Shown one piece after another: positions 24,940 through 34,438 of a stretch of 50,240 nucleotides of DNA (position 1 is its first letter; every line of letters starts with the position of its first letter). Source of the DNA: Actinomycetota bacterium (lineage in GTDB: Bacteria > Actinomycetota > Actinomycetes > Streptosporangiales > Streptosporangiaceae); assembly GCA_003168255.1 (NCBI GenBank), contig PMSU01000043.1:1-50240 (forward strand), written 5' to 3'. Under the pieces are notes generated by a model that saw only the letters and a program-made list of their open reading frames with translations, did no database searches and was not told the DNA's origin. A program made the position numbers and the translations under genes.

Positions 24940-24969
24940 AACGGTGATGAAACGGCGCGTCCTTACGGT
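24937..24969 (+). promoter_or_regulatory. SARP-type direct repeat and -10 box
   Basis: Two identical heptamers TGAAACG (24937-24943 and 24948-24954) are separated by 4 bases, the 11-bp period typical of SARP binding sites. A -10-like TACGGT (24964-24969) follows 9 bases later, and the next start is at 25027. The first repeat overlaps the regulator's own stop codon. Confidence 0.65.
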
Positions 24970-25026
24970 GCCGATGTGAGGCACGGGCACCTCCATCGAG
25001 GTACCGGAGGGCGAAGGGCGCCAACA

Positions 25027-27585
25027 ATGGGATATCGAGGGCAAAGCATCGGGCGACGCGCCTGCTTGCAGATCCTGACAGCGGCGTTTGCATGGGCGCT
25101 GACCTGCGGGATTTCTCCCACCGGAGCGGCAGCGGCAACCCCGTCAGTAAACGTCGCGTCAGGACCGGGCGCGGTCGTGCACACCACAACACCGCCGCGG
25201 CCGGTAGCCGAGCGCGAAGCGAGCACCCATGACACCGCGAGGGCGTCGGCTGGCGACGACGCGTGCACAGTCGTGAGCGGCTTGCAGGACGTGGCGGCCA
25301 GCGAGACGCTCCCGTGCGTGACTGTGGATCCGGGCGGCACTCTGGCCCTCTACAACAACAGCGGGTGTGGCCCGCCGCCGATAACGCTCACGCTCGAGCA
25401 CGGCGGGACGATCGACGCCGGCGGCACGATAGCCCTGTACTCGTCGAACACCTGCGACGAGGGAGGAGACTCGACCCTCGACGTCGCTGGCGGGACACTC
25501 ATCAACGACGGCACGATAGACGCGAGCTGGGCTGGGCTCCCCGGCAACGCGAACGGGGGCAACCGCTATATAACAGGCAACGTGACCAGCAACGGTACGG
25601 TGGAGGTCAGCGACGTCACCTATTTTGAGGGCGGGACGTTCAAGAACAAGGGCGCCTTCGACGTCGCCGTGGGCAGTTCCCTGGATTACTCCGCGAGCAT
25701 CCAGGACGGAGAGTCCTTTCTGAACGGCGCAGGGGGGTCGATCACCGTCGGGACGGCCTCTGGGGGGTACCCAGGGTCGTTCCTGGAGTCCGGCGGGACC
25801 TTCACGGAGGCCGGAACGACGTCCGGGCCGGACCCGGTGCTGTCGGGCGGCACCCTCGACTACACCGGTTCAGGGGCCAGCGACATCACGGTCCAGGGGG
25901 CCGTTACGCTCGCGGGTGCCATTGAGGCCGGCCAGTCCCTGCTGCTCGAGGCGGGCACCTGTGCCTCTGCCGCCGCCGCTGTCACGACGACCGGCAGCGT
26001 TACGAATGCCGGGACCCTCACCTTCGCCTACCTTGGCGGCGGCTGCGGCGGCTCGTCGTCTCTGACGGTGGCCGCTGGGAGCAGCCTCACCAGCTCGGGC
26101 ACGATCAACGCCACCTCGGCCACGGACGAGTCGCTCACCGGCTCGCTCACCAATACCGGGACGATCAACGTGTCTGGGGTACTCACCATGAGCGGACCGG
26201 GCACCTTCGACAACACGGGGTCGCTCTCCATCGCTGACGGTTCGAGCGTCACGGTTCCAGCGGCTTCGACGGGCCAGGGCCTCATGGTCAAGGACGGCAC
26301 CAAGGGGTCCATCGCCGGCAACGGCGCTAGCGGCCAGATGCAGATAGCGGGACCGGACAACACCTACGAGCAGGGTGCCGGGAAGACCTCGGGCAACCCT
26401 GTCGTCGTGCAGGGAGGCGACGACCTCACCTACAGCGGCACCGGATCGAGTGAGGTAGTGGTCGAGGGCGCGGTGAACCTCGCAGGCTCCAGCATCGGAT
26501 TGAAACAGGAGGTCCTGCTGTCCTCGGGTGCTTGCGCCGCAGCGAGCGCGGATCTAACGGTCTCATCGAATATGACCAACCACGGGACGGTGACCTTCTA
26601 CGAGCAGCCAGGCGGTTGTGCGGGCGCCGGAACTCTGACCGTGTCGGGCGGGACGTTCCGCAACTCCGGCACCCTTGCGAGCACCTGGTATGGAACGGTC
26701 TCGGGATCACTTGACAACACCGGCAAGATCGAAGCGTCGAACGGCACCCTCACCATTGACGAGCTGACCAACCTCACCTCCGGCACGCTGACAGGCGGCA
26801 CATACGTCGTCAACGGGGGCGGTCAGCTGCAACTGCCCGGGCCGATCACAACCCTGGCTGCCAAGGTGGAGCAGGACGGCTCTGCGGTCTTCGACGGAGC
26901 GTTCAATGGCCTCACGACCATCGCTTCCGGGGGGTTCCTCACCCTCGGCAATGGCTCGAATCTGACCGTGCCGGGAGGGTTCAGCAACTCCGGCGTCATC
27001 TCGCTCGGGTCCAGCGACACCCTGGACGTGAGCGGGTCCTACACCCAAGCCACGACCGGGCGCCTGTCGGTCGACGTTGCCGGCACCGGCGCCGGGTCGA
27101 CCTACGGCCAGCTCGCGATCAGCGGGACGGCGAAGCTCGGCGGAGCCCTCGCCATCACCAAGGGGTACGCGCCGGGCAAGGGTGACACCCAGCAGCCGGT
27201 CACCTACTCGTCGGGCACTGGCCGGTTCAGCTCGGTTACCGGCACCAGCGCCGGCCAGGGCCTGTTCTTCATCCTCCAGTACACGCCGGAGTCCGCCGAG
27301 CTGGTGACCACCGCCACGAAGCTGCAAGTCTCCCCGGCCAAAGGCGCGCCTGGCACAGCCGTGACGGTGAAGGGCAGCGGGTTCTCGCCCGGCGAGGCGG
27401 TCACGCTGAGCTTCCAGGATGCCTCGGGCAGGCTGACCGACCTGACGCCAGCAACGGCCAACAGCAGCGGGGCGTTCACGGTCTCCGAGACAGTGCCCCC
27501 GGGGGCAGCCAGCGGCGCCGGATCGTTCATCGCGCTCGGACAGACCAGCGACGTGAGCGTGCACCGTCCCTTCACGGTGACCTGA
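25027..27585 (+). CDS. Large secreted beta-repeat protein (852 aa)
   Basis: After a signal peptide (GRRACLQILTAAFAWALTCG, cleavage near AAAA), the protein is built from many degenerate 20-25 residue repeats. They are rich in Gly, Thr, Ser and Asn, with the recurring pattern of short strands and turns such as TNTGTINVSGVLTMSG and NSGVISLGSSDTLDVSGSY. This suggests a long parallel beta-helix or beta-solenoid as in adhesins and pectate-lyase-like proteins. Pairs of Cys about 15 residues apart recur (CGPPP, CTASAAA-like). The C-terminal ~90 residues (SPAKGAPGTAVTVKGSGFSP) form an IPT-like Ig domain. No sortase motif or C-terminal membrane anchor is seen. It is likely under control of the upstream SARP regulator. 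Confidence 0.7.
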   Translation: MGYRGQSIGRRACLQILTAAFAWALTCGISPTGAAAATPSVNVASGPGAVVHTTTPPRPVAEREASTHDTARASAGDDACTVVSGLQDVAASETLPCVTVDPGGTLALYNNSGCGPPPITLTLEHGGTIDAGGTIALYSSNTCDEGGDSTLDVAGGTLINDGTIDASWAGLPGNANGGNRYITGNVTSNGTVEVSDVTYFEGGTFKNKGAFDVAVGSSLDYSASIQDGESFLNGAGGSITVGTASGGYPGSFLESGGTFTEAGTTSGPDPVLSGGTLDYTGSGASDITVQGAVTLAGAIEAGQSLLLEAGTCASAAAAVTTTGSVTNAGTLTFAYLGGGCGGSSSLTVAAGSSLTSSGTINATSATDESLTGSLTNTGTINVSGVLTMSGPGTFDNTGSLSIADGSSVTVPAASTGQGLMVKDGTKGSIAGNGASGQMQIAGPDNTYEQGAGKTSGNPVVVQGGDDLTYSGTGSSEVVVEGAVNLAGSSIGLKQEVLLSSGACAAASADLTVSSNMTNHGTVTFYEQPGGCAGAGTLTVSGGTFRNSGTLASTWYGTVSGSLDNTGKIEASNGTLTIDELTNLTSGTLTGGTYVVNGGGQLQLPGPITTLAAKVEQDGSAVFDGAFNGLTTIASGGFLTLGNGSNLTVPGGFSNSGVISLGSSDTLDVSGSYTQATTGRLSVDVAGTGAGSTYGQLAISGTAKLGGALAITKGYAPGKGDTQQPVTYSSGTGRFSSVTGTSAGQGLFFILQYTPESAELVTTATKLQVSPAKGAPGTAVTVKGSGFSPGEAVTLSFQDASGRLTDLTPATANSSGAFTVSETVPPGAASGAGSFIALGQTSDVSVHRPFTVT

Positions 27586-27630
27586 AAGCGGCGAAGGCTG
27601 CGCTCGGCCTCTCCCTGGTAGGACGCCCAG

Positions 27631-29253
27631 CTACGCTGAGGTCGCTCCGAGGTTGCTTTCCAGATCCGGCGCGGATAGCTCTCCCGCGGCTGCCTGATCG
27701 CCAGCGTCCGGCGTGTCGCCGATGCGGCGCCGCATGCGGATCTCGGGGAGCAGCCAGGTGAGGCCGAAGGCAATCGCGGCGACCGGAACACCCACGAGGA
27801 ATACCGTCTCGATGGTGGACGAGTAGGCGGCCACCACGCCCTTGTGGACGGCGGGGGAGAGGCTGGCGAGCTGCCGGGGGCTGATGCTGGCTCCGAGGCC
27901 TTTGGGGATGGTCAGGCCGTGCAAGTGGCTGGCCAGCCGGCCGCCGAGCAGGTTGGCGAAGACGGCGCCGAAGACAGCGGTACCGATCGACCCGCCGATG
28001 GAGCGGAAGAACGTGGCACCCGCTGTGGCCACCCCCAGGTCATCGTGGCTCACCGCGTTTTGCACCGCGATCACCAGGACCTGCATGACCCCGCCCAGGC
28101 CGACACCCGTGATCACCATGTAGAGGTACATGACGGGGTCGGGGGTGGCCGCGCCCACGGTGGAGAGCAGGTAAATCCCCACGGTCATCACCGCCGTACC
28201 GGCGACCGGGAACACCTTGTAGCGGCCCCAGCGCGAGATGAGCAGCCCCGAGACGGTAGAGGTGACGATCAGGCCGACCATGAGCGGCAGCAGTTGCAGC
28301 CCCGAGGTGGTGGCGTTGGCGCCTTTGGCCACCTGAAGGAACGTCGGCAGGTAGGTGATAACGCCGAACAGGGCGAAACCCACCACGAAGCCGATGGCGC
28401 TGGTGGCGGAGAATACCTTGTTCGCGAACAGCCGCAGCGGCAGCACCGGAGCGGTGGCACGGCGCTCAACCAGGCCAAAGGCGACGAGCAGAACCACGCC
28501 GGCCACGCCGAGGATGATGATCGGAGCCGAACCCCACGCATACGTGGTGCCGCCCAGGCTGGTCAGCAGTACCAGAGCGGTGACGCCGAGGGCCAGCAGG
28601 GCGGTGCCGGCGTAGTCGATCACCTGGTGGACCCGCCTGAGACCGCCCGGCAGCACGGCTGCGGTGACTGCCAGCGCGACCGCTCCCAGCGGGAGGTTGA
28701 TGTAGAAGATCCAGCGCCAGGACACGTCATCCACCAGGACGCCGCCTAGCAGCGGGCCGATGACCGTGGCCAGCCCGAACACGGCCCCGAACAGGCCCTG
28801 GTACTTGCCCCGGTCCCGGGGTGAGACGACATCTCCGATGATGGCCTGGGCGCCCACCATCAGCCCGGCCGCGCCCAGCCCCTGTAGGGCGCGGCAGCCA
28901 ATCAGCATGAGCATCGACTGGCTGAGCCCCGACAGGGTGGAACCGACCAGGAAGATGACGATCGCCGCCTGGAAGAAGGTCTTGCGCCCGTAGAGGTCGC
29001 CGAGCTTTCCCCACAGCGGGGTGGACACGGTCAAGGCGAGCAGGTAGGCGGTGACGATCCAGGCGAGGTGCGAGGCGCCGCCCAGGTCGCCGGCGATGGT
29101 CGGCAGGGCGGTGGCGACGATGGTCTGGTCCAGGGCGGCCAGCAGCATCCCGAGCAGCAGCGCCCCGATGATGATCAGTACCCGCCGGTGGCCGATGTCG
29201 CCGGTGGCCGGGCCCGCGGGCTCGGTCGCTGCCGTGGTGGTGACCTGGCTCAA
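27631..29253 (-). CDS. MFS multidrug transporter, EmrB/QacA type (14 TM)
   Basis: A 540-residue drug:H+ antiporter of the DHA2 family. Markers are [22 protein letters not shown] in helix 1, the helix 2-3 loop [32 protein letters not shown], and motif [24 protein letters not shown], with about 14 hydrophobic segments overall. The TTG start at 29253 is chosen because it overlaps the tetR stop (TTGA) and is preceded by AAAGGA. With the upstream TetR it forms a classic regulated efflux pair. Substrates cannot be predicted. Confidence 0.92.
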   Translation of the reverse strand: MSQVTTTAATEPAGPATGDIGHRRVLIIIGALLLGMLLAALDQTIVATALPTIAGDLGGASHLAWIVTAYLLALTVSTPLWGKLGDLYGRKTFFQAAIVIFLVGSTLSGLSQSMLMLIGCRALQGLGAAGLMVGAQAIIGDVVSPRDRGKYQGLFGAVFGLATVIGPLLGGVLVDDVSWRWIFYINLPLGAVALAVTAAVLPGGLRRVHQVIDYAGTALLALGVTALVLLTSLGGTTYAWGSAPIIILGVAGVVLLVAFGLVERRATAPVLPLRLFANKVFSATSAIGFVVGFALFGVITYLPTFLQVAKGANATTSGLQLLPLMVGLIVTSTVSGLLISRWGRYKVFPVAGTAVMTVGIYLLSTVGAATPDPVMYLYMVITGVGLGGVMQVLVIAVQNAVSHDDLGVATAGATFFRSIGGSIGTAVFGAVFANLLGGRLASHLHGLTIPKGLGASISPRQLASLSPAVHKGVVAAYSSTIETVFLVGVPVAAIAFGLTWLLPEIRMRRRIGDTPDAGDQAAAGELSAPDLESNLGATSA

Positions 29254-29882
29254 GGCATAGTCCTTTCGGGCTCGGCCAGGCCCGCGCCCAGCACGTCGAG
29301 ATGGGCGGCCAGCTCCTGCGCGAGGGGCACCTTTCCCTCGGTGTCGCACCACGACATCAGCGCCACCCGGCCGGCCGCCAGGGTGGCGGCGACTACCAGC
29401 GAGGCGTAATGGTCATGAGCGGCGTCGGTGCCCCGCCGCTCAGCCAGGGCGGCCACCAGCTGACGCTCGGCCTCTGCCCACCGCGACACATGGTGGGCCA
29501 CCAGGTGCGGGTCCGAGCGGGTCACCCGCATGCGTTCCAGCAGGTCCCGGTGATCGGAGTCGTAGCGCGACATCACCTCGAGCAGCATGGCCCGCAGCGC
29601 CGCTGGCGCGGCCTCGCTGGCCGGGCGTTGCCGCAGCCGGTCGATCATCTCGGCCACCGAGGCAGGGTCCCAGCCGCTGACAGCGTCCTCTTTGGTGGGG
29701 AAGTAATTGAAGAACGTCCGGGCCGACACGTCGGCGCCCGCGGCGATGTCCTCTACGCTGACCGCCGCCAGCCCGCGGCTGGCTACCAGGCCAACGGCGG
29801 ACCGGCGCAGGGCGTCTCGGGTAGCCCGCTTCTTGCGCGCCCGCAGGGATTCCGCCGCCAGCTCCATACTTGTGGTGCTCAT
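29250..29882 (-). CDS. TetR-family repressor of the efflux pump
   Basis: The N-terminal helix-turn-helix reads [42 protein letters not shown], as several short motifs: [13 protein letters not shown] and [12 protein letters not shown] are the recognition region. The C-terminal domain is helical and fits AcrR-like drug sensors. I set the start at ATG-29882; two earlier Met codons at 29900 and 29891 are possible. It is translationally coupled to the transporter (4-nt overlap), so it likely represses its own operon. Confidence 0.9.
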   Translation of the reverse strand: MSTTSMELAAESLRARKKRATRDALRRSAVGLVASRGLAAVSVEDIAAGADVSARTFFNYFPTKEDAVSGWDPASVAEMIDRLRQRPASEAAPAALRAMLLEVMSRYDSDHRDLLERMRVTRSDPHLVAHHVSRWAEAERQLVAALAERRGTDAAHDHYASLVVAATLAAGRVALMSWCDTEGKVPLAQELAAHLDVLGAGLAEPERTMP

Positions 29883-29913
29883 GTGATTCATTCTATGCAT
29901 TTTTTCAGCAGAC

Positions 29914-29923
29914 GCAAATTTGC
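29914..29923. promoter_or_regulatory. Possible operator core near tetR
   Basis: GCAAATTTGC is a perfect 10-bp palindrome 32 bases upstream of the tetR start, in an AT-rich pocket of the 217-base divergent region shared with the DGPF-protein gene. Weak evidence, given its short length. Confidence 0.3.
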
Positions 29924-30099
29924 TGTGTGTGCAGTAGCGCTGCCGTTCGTAACGTGCTCGTAGGCTCTGTACATCCAGCGCAGGTGTGGCGGATGGCGAT
30001 TATCCGCGTCTCGGTGGCGGGCACAGGTCCGAGCTGGGCAGGTGGCCCCGACGTCTCTGGTGGCAGGCACCGGCGAGGTGCCGGCGGACAGGAGGAATC

Positions 30100-30531
30100 A
30101 TGAAGTACATGATCTTGATGTACGGCTCGCAGCAGGACTACGACGCCATGGCCGGGGCGGCTGCCGGGGCGGCCGACGGCAAGACGGCCTGGTCCGCGGC
30201 AGACTTCGCGGCGATGGGCGCGTTCATGGAGTCGTTCAACAAGGAACTGGCCGAGTCCGGCGAGCTCGTCGACACGCGAGGCCTGACAGCTCCGGTTCAC
30301 ACCAGGAGAATCCAGCTGCAAAGCGGTGTCCCGGTGGTGACAGACGGGCCGTATGCCGAGACCCAGGAGGTCCTGGCCGGCTTCTGGATCGTGGATTGCG
30401 AAAGCTTCGATCGGGCGACCGAGATCGCTGCCCGGCTGTCGGCCTGCCCCGGTCCGGCCGATGCCGGCCCGGACAGCGTGGTGGACGTACGGCCGATCGC
30501 CGATTCCCGGACCGACCTGCTAGAGGTCTGA
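30100..30531 (+). CDS. YCII/DGPF-domain protein
   Basis: The 143-residue protein starts after GGAGG (ATG at 30100). It shows the family pattern MKYMILMYG, a helical middle, and the DGPYAETQEVLAGFWIVDC motif that gives DGPF proteins their name. Its function is unknown, but members are very often encoded just before ECF42 sigma factors, exactly as here (5 bases apart), suggesting they act in the same stress pathway. Confidence 0.92.
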   Translation: MKYMILMYGSQQDYDAMAGAAAGAADGKTAWSAADFAAMGAFMESFNKELAESGELVDTRGLTAPVHTRRIQLQSGVPVVTDGPYAETQEVLAGFWIVDCESFDRATEIAARLSACPGPADAGPDSVVDVRPIADSRTDLLEV

Positions 30532-30536
30532 TTGCC

Positions 30537-31778
30537 GTGCCTGACACCGAGGCCGAGGACCTGCTGCGTCGGCTGGCGCCGCGGGTCCTCGGTGCGGTGG
30601 TACGGCGTTACGGGCATTTCGACACCGCCGAGGACGCGGTGCAAGAGGCGCTGCTCGCGGCCGCCGTGCAGTGGCCGCGAGATGGCACCCCGGACAATCC
30701 GCGCGGCTGGCTGATCACGGTCGCCTCGCGCAGGCTGACCGACCTGCTGCGCAGCCAGCAGGCCCGCCAGCGCCGGGAAGACACCGTCGCCCGGTGGACA
30801 CTGCCCGGCCAATGGCTGGCGCCCGCCGCCGACAGTCCGGCAGCGGAGTCTGATGACACGCTCATCCTGCTGTTCCTGTGCTGTCACCCCTCGCTGTCGC
30901 CGGCCTCGCAGATAGCGCTCACCTTGCGGGCGGTCGGCGGCCTGACCACGGCGGAGATCGCCCGGGCGTTCCTGGTGCCGGAGGCGACCATGACCCGGCG
31001 GATCAGCCGGGCCAAGCAGCGCATCTCCGACAGCGGCATTCCCTTCGGCATGCCGCCGGGCCCGGAGCGCAGCAAGCGGCTCGGCGCGGTTAGCCGCGTG
31101 CTCTACCTGATCTTCAACGAGGGTTACGCCAGCACGTCCGGGCCGGCCCTACAGCGCCACGAGCTGTCGGCCGAAGCGATCCGGCTGGCCCGCATGACGC
31201 GCAGGCTGCTGCCCGATGACAGTGAGGTGACGGGGCTGCTCGCGCTCATGCTGCTCACCGACGCGCGCCAGGCGGCGCGCACCGGGCCCGATGGCGGACT
31301 GATCCCGATGGCCGAGCAGGATCGGAGCCGCTGGAACGCCGGCTATATCGCTGAGGGCGTGGCGCTCATCACCGACGCGCTTCCCCGCGGGCCAACAGGC
31401 CCGTACCAGCTCCAGGCGGCGATCGCCGCGATCCACGACGAAGCGCCGGCCGCCGAGGCGACCGACTGGCCGCAGATCATGGCGCTGTATGAGCTGCTGC
31501 TGCGGATCTCCGACACCCCCGTGGTGAGGCTGAACCACGCGGTCGCAGTAGCCATGGTCCACGGCGCGCGCCCCGCGCTTGCCCTGCTCGCAGAGCTCGA
31601 GGCCGACGACCGGATCGCCGGAGACCACCGGCTGCACGCGGTCCGCGCGCACCTGCTGGAGATGGCCGGTGACCTGGTGGCGGCGCGCGATTCCTACCAG
31701 GCGGCGGCCCGGCGGACAACCAGCTTCCCGCAGCAGCGCTACCTGCACGCGAGGGCTGCCCGCCTGGCAGACGCCTAG
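30537..31778 (+). CDS. ECF42-type RNA polymerase sigma factor
   Basis: A 413-residue sigma-70-like factor. Region 2 includes YGHFDTAEDAVQEALLAA and NPRGWLITVASRRLTDLLR. Region 4 includes TLRAVGGLTTAEIARAFLVPEATMTRRISRAK. A ~200-residue C-terminal extension with short helical repeats follows, unlike ordinary ECF factors but typical of ECF42 (with NEGYASTSG and GLLALMLLTDARQAAR motifs). The GTG at 30537 is preceded by AGAGG. No anti-sigma gene lies nearby; in this group the partner is the DGPF protein and regulation is thought to involve the C-terminal extension. It is convergent with a membrane protein gene. Confidence 0.93.
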   Translation: MPDTEAEDLLRRLAPRVLGAVVRRYGHFDTAEDAVQEALLAAAVQWPRDGTPDNPRGWLITVASRRLTDLLRSQQARQRREDTVARWTLPGQWLAPAADSPAAESDDTLILLFLCCHPSLSPASQIALTLRAVGGLTTAEIARAFLVPEATMTRRISRAKQRISDSGIPFGMPPGPERSKRLGAVSRVLYLIFNEGYASTSGPALQRHELSAEAIRLARMTRRLLPDDSEVTGLLALMLLTDARQAARTGPDGGLIPMAEQDRSRWNAGYIAEGVALITDALPRGPTGPYQLQAAIAAIHDEAPAAEATDWPQIMALYELLLRISDTPVVRLNHAVAVAMVHGARPALALLAELEADDRIAGDHRLHAVRAHLLEMAGDLVAARDSYQAAARRTTSFPQQRYLHARAARLADA

Positions 31779-31782
31779 CCGG

Positions 31783-33342
31783 TCATGTCCGCGCGTGAAC
31801 CCGCGCCGGGGCGGATGGCGCAGTCCGCCGGGGGGATTTGCGGAGGGCGAGGAGGAGCATCAGCGCGCCGTAAAGGATCACGATGATGCCGACGACCAGC
31901 AGCAGCGGCGGGAAGACAGGCAGCCGCGGCCAGTTCGAGGTGGTGGTCTGGAAATCACTGTTCTCGACTGCCAGGAACGGCACGACATCGGTGGCCAGAT
32001 ATGTCCGGACCTGCGGCATCGTATGCACCGGGGCGCCGTTGAACATCGTGAGGTGGGCGGTCCCTGGCACGTTGTTCCAGCCGTTCGTCACGTAAGGGAG
32101 ATTGGTGATCGACTGGTACAGGCCTGGCCAGCTTCCCTTGATCGTGGTCAGCACCTCGGCGGGCGTGATGGTCAGCGTCTTCGCGACGAAGTCAACCAAG
32201 CCGGGCAGTTCACTGGTCACGGCCGAGAGCGGAACCGCCTCGAGCAGCGCTGTCGCGTGCGGGTAAAACGTCGTCAGCGCCGACAGCACTGACTTCTGCG
32301 ACAGGCCCGTCTGCTTCGACACGAACGCCACCAGCTCAGGAACCTCAGAGACGCCGCTGCCCTGCGCCGTCGCCACCGGAGCCGCGAAATCGACCACGTG
32401 CGACACCATGGTGATCGAGGCCTGATCGCCCGCCACCCGGGTGGGGTTGAACGCTGGCTTGGCCTGATCGAGGAGATTCTGCCCGCCATCCATCCGCGGG
32501 AAGAACGACAGCACGAGCACCACGACGACAATCGCCGCGCCGACGGCGACCACCACGGACCATCCGGCAGCCGCCAGTTCCTTGGGGAGCCCCTTCCGCG
32601 CGAAGAGCGCCATGACGACCCCGAAGATAAACACGATGATGCCCACGACGAGCAGCAGCGGCGCCAGGTACCCGACCCCGTCCGAGCCGGCCAGGGCCGT
32701 GAAGTGGACGCGCTGGTCTTCGAGGACCGGGATGACCTCGCCGCTGAAATAGTTTCTGACCTGCGGCACCGTGTGCACCGGCTGCTTGCCGTTGAACGTC
32801 GTAAGGTGCGCGGTCCCCGGCACGTTGTTCCAGCCGTTCACGACGTAGGGAAGATTGGTGATCGTCTGATACAGGCCCGGGTAGCCAATCTTGACTGCCG
32901 TGACGACCTCGGCTGGCGTCAGGTGCAGGAGACTGGCGACGAAGTTAATCAAGCCGGGGATTTCCCGGTTCGCGGCCGACAGCGGGACGGCTTCGAGCAG
33001 CGCCGTCGTGTGCGGGAAGTTCTTGCTCAGCAAGGCCAGCACGGCCGACTTGGACAGGCCTGTCTGCCGCGACATGAACGCCACCAGCTGAGGAATCTCG
33101 GAAATGGCGGCGCCCTGCGGCGTGACAATGGGGTCGAGTGTGTTGACCGCGTGCGAGATCATGGTGATCCCCGCCCGGTCTCCCGCCACCCGCGTCTGGG
33201 TGAACACCGGTTTCCCATGGGAGAGCACGCGCTGCGCGGCGCTCAGCCGGGGAAAGAGGGACAACCCGGCGACAACCGCCACCACGAACACGCCGACCAG
33301 GGCGACGACCAGCCACGACAACATGGCATGAGTGGCTTTCAT
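31783..33342 (-). CDS. Membrane protein of two tandem homologous units (519 aa)
   Basis: The protein is two copies of one unit, residues ~1-250 and ~256-519. Each opens with a membrane helix, then SLFPRL/SFFPRM, RVAGD, an IPQLVAFMSRQTGLS-like helix, LLEAVPLSA, NLPYV, NGWNNVPGTAHLT and a VPQVR segment, and closes with a second membrane helix. The units are therefore extracytoplasmic domains anchored at both ends. The identity is high across the whole unit, so the duplication is fairly recent or strongly conserved. It is the last gene of the minus-strand array that starts with the CO dehydrogenase genes, after a 101-base AT-rich gap with its own possible promoter. Its function is unknown to me. 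Confidence 0.75.
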   Translation of the reverse strand: MKATHAMLSWLVVALVGVFVVAVVAGLSLFPRLSAAQRVLSHGKPVFTQTRVAGDRAGITMISHAVNTLDPIVTPQGAAISEIPQLVAFMSRQTGLSKSAVLALLSKNFPHTTALLEAVPLSAANREIPGLINFVASLLHLTPAEVVTAVKIGYPGLYQTITNLPYVVNGWNNVPGTAHLTTFNGKQPVHTVPQVRNYFSGEVIPVLEDQRVHFTALAGSDGVGYLAPLLLVVGIIVFIFGVVMALFARKGLPKELAAAGWSVVVAVGAAIVVVVLVLSFFPRMDGGQNLLDQAKPAFNPTRVAGDQASITMVSHVVDFAAPVATAQGSGVSEVPELVAFVSKQTGLSQKSVLSALTTFYPHATALLEAVPLSAVTSELPGLVDFVAKTLTITPAEVLTTIKGSWPGLYQSITNLPYVTNGWNNVPGTAHLTMFNGAPVHTMPQVRTYLATDVVPFLAVENSDFQTTTSNWPRLPVFPPLLLVVGIIVILYGALMLLLALRKSPRRTAPSAPARVHART

Positions 33343-33443
33343 GGGAAATCCCTTCCAATACGTTCAGCGCAATAAGTTTTTAAGCGCACTAAGATCTTGG
33401 GGGACTGAGATTGCTGGCGATTTCGTTCATGCCTAAGCAGGGG

Positions 33444-33839
33444 TTAGTTCTGATCCGGGTCTGATTGCCAGGCCGTATTGCCGTATCGGCCGAAGCCGAC
33501 AGCTTCGTGCAGTCGTGACCGGCGGGTGCCAGAGGCCGGCATGGCCGGCAGCGGCACCGCGGGCTCTGGCTCGCGCGGGGTGACCCCGGCGACGATGCCC
33601 TCGGCCATCCCGTACAGCAGCGGCAGCGCGCCGGCCACCACGCCGCCGGTCTGGTTGATGTGCTCCACGCCCGGCCCGATCAGCTCGGCGTGACTCACGA
33701 TCTTCCACACCAGCTCCGCGCACTCCTCGAGGTTCCCGGCGACCCGGGTGAGCAGCGAGCCGACCCAGAACAAGTAGAACGCGAGGCCGGCGATCAGCAG
33801 CAGGATGTCTACCACCGACAAGATGACCAGCAGGGTCAT
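33444..33839 (-). CDS. Small single-TM protein (131 aa), cox-linked
   Basis: One N-terminal membrane helix (VVDILLLIAGLAFYLFWVG) is followed by an amphipathic helical region (ECAELVWKIVSHAELIGPGVEHIN), a glycine/alanine-rich stretch and a hydrophilic proline-rich tail. Start ATG-33839 overlaps the upstream stop by 4 nt. The overall plan, TM helix plus a short helix ending in a VPEAL- or GPGVEHINQT-like segment, is shared with the neighbours at 33836-34126, 34129-34434, 34648-34881 and 34996-35247. The family is unfamiliar. Confidence 0.6.
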   Translation of the reverse strand: MTLLVILSVVDILLLIAGLAFYLFWVGSLLTRVAGNLEECAELVWKIVSHAELIGPGVEHINQTGGVVAGALPLLYGMAEGIVAGVTPREPEPAVPLPAMPASGTRRSRLHEAVGFGRYGNTAWQSDPDQN

Positions 33840-34126
33840 GACTTCACCTTTCCGAGCACCCGGCCGAGGAACAGGTGGTGCTGGAGCCCTTCGGCCAGCA
33901 CTGCCTCCACGCCGTCGGCAACCTGCGGGATGAGCACGGTACTCGAGGTGTTCGTTTCCGCGGCCTTCAGCGTCTCCCGCACGGCGACGACGCGGCGATC
34001 AATGATCTTCACGTAATAGATGAGCACGCTGAGCAGCGCCGCGACCGCCAGTACGACCACGAAGCCGATGATGATCGCGGTCAGCCATACGGTGTGCTCG
34101 GTGGGGTTCATCGCAAGGGGATGCAT
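33836..34126 (-). CDS. Small single-TM protein (96 aa), cox-linked
   Basis: The ATG at 34126 begins a short N-terminus and a membrane helix (WLTAIIIGFVVVLAVAALLSVLIYY), then a basic-charged helix (DRRVVAVRETLKAAETN) and an amphipathic C-terminal half. A longer frame upstream exists but is low-complexity and out of character. It overlaps the downstream gene by 4 nt and is 2 bases from the upstream one. The function is unknown; it is probably a subunit or assembly factor of the same membrane complex as its neighbours. Confidence 0.6.
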   Translation of the reverse strand: MHPLAMNPTEHTVWLTAIIIGFVVVLAVAALLSVLIYYVKIIDRRVVAVRETLKAAETNTSSTVLIPQVADGVEAVLAEGLQHHLFLGRVLGKVKS

Positions 34127-34128
34127 GG

Positions 34129-34434
34129 TCAGCCTCCCAGCCTGGTGCGACCGCGATTCAGGCCGGCGATGATGATCGTGGCGTGCTCGATCGTCACGCT
34201 CAGCGCGGCCAGTGGTGCGGTGTTGTGCACCGCCTGGGTCAGGGCCCCGTCGATCATCGAGGCCTCCTTGCCGATCGAGCGGGCCAGCAGGATGATCGGC
34301 GTCACCAGCATGATCACGACCGCGACGACCAGGAAGCCGACCGCGTAACCCAGCCACCAGCCGGTGGTGCTGACAGAGCTGGCGACGGAGCCAGGAACAG
34401 CGCCAGCGGCCAGCACGAGTGCGTGTCCGGTCAT
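34129..34434 (-). CDS. Small membrane protein (101 aa), cox-linked
   Basis: An Ala/Val-rich N-terminus precedes a long hydrophobic helix (GWWLGYAVGFLVVAVVIMLV) and a helical, more polar tail (ARSIGKEASMIDGALTQAV...IEHATIIIAGLNRGR). The spacing, 4 bases after the DUF1059-like gene and 2 bases before the next, implies co-translation. The tail's spacing of hydrophobic residues resembles the array's other small proteins. I do not recognise the family. Confidence 0.6.
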   Translation of the reverse strand: MTGHALVLAAGAVPGSVASSVSTTGWWLGYAVGFLVVAVVIMLVTPIILLARSIGKEASMIDGALTQAVHNTAPLAALSVTIEHATIIIAGLNRGRTRLGG

Positions 34435-34438
34435 TGCC

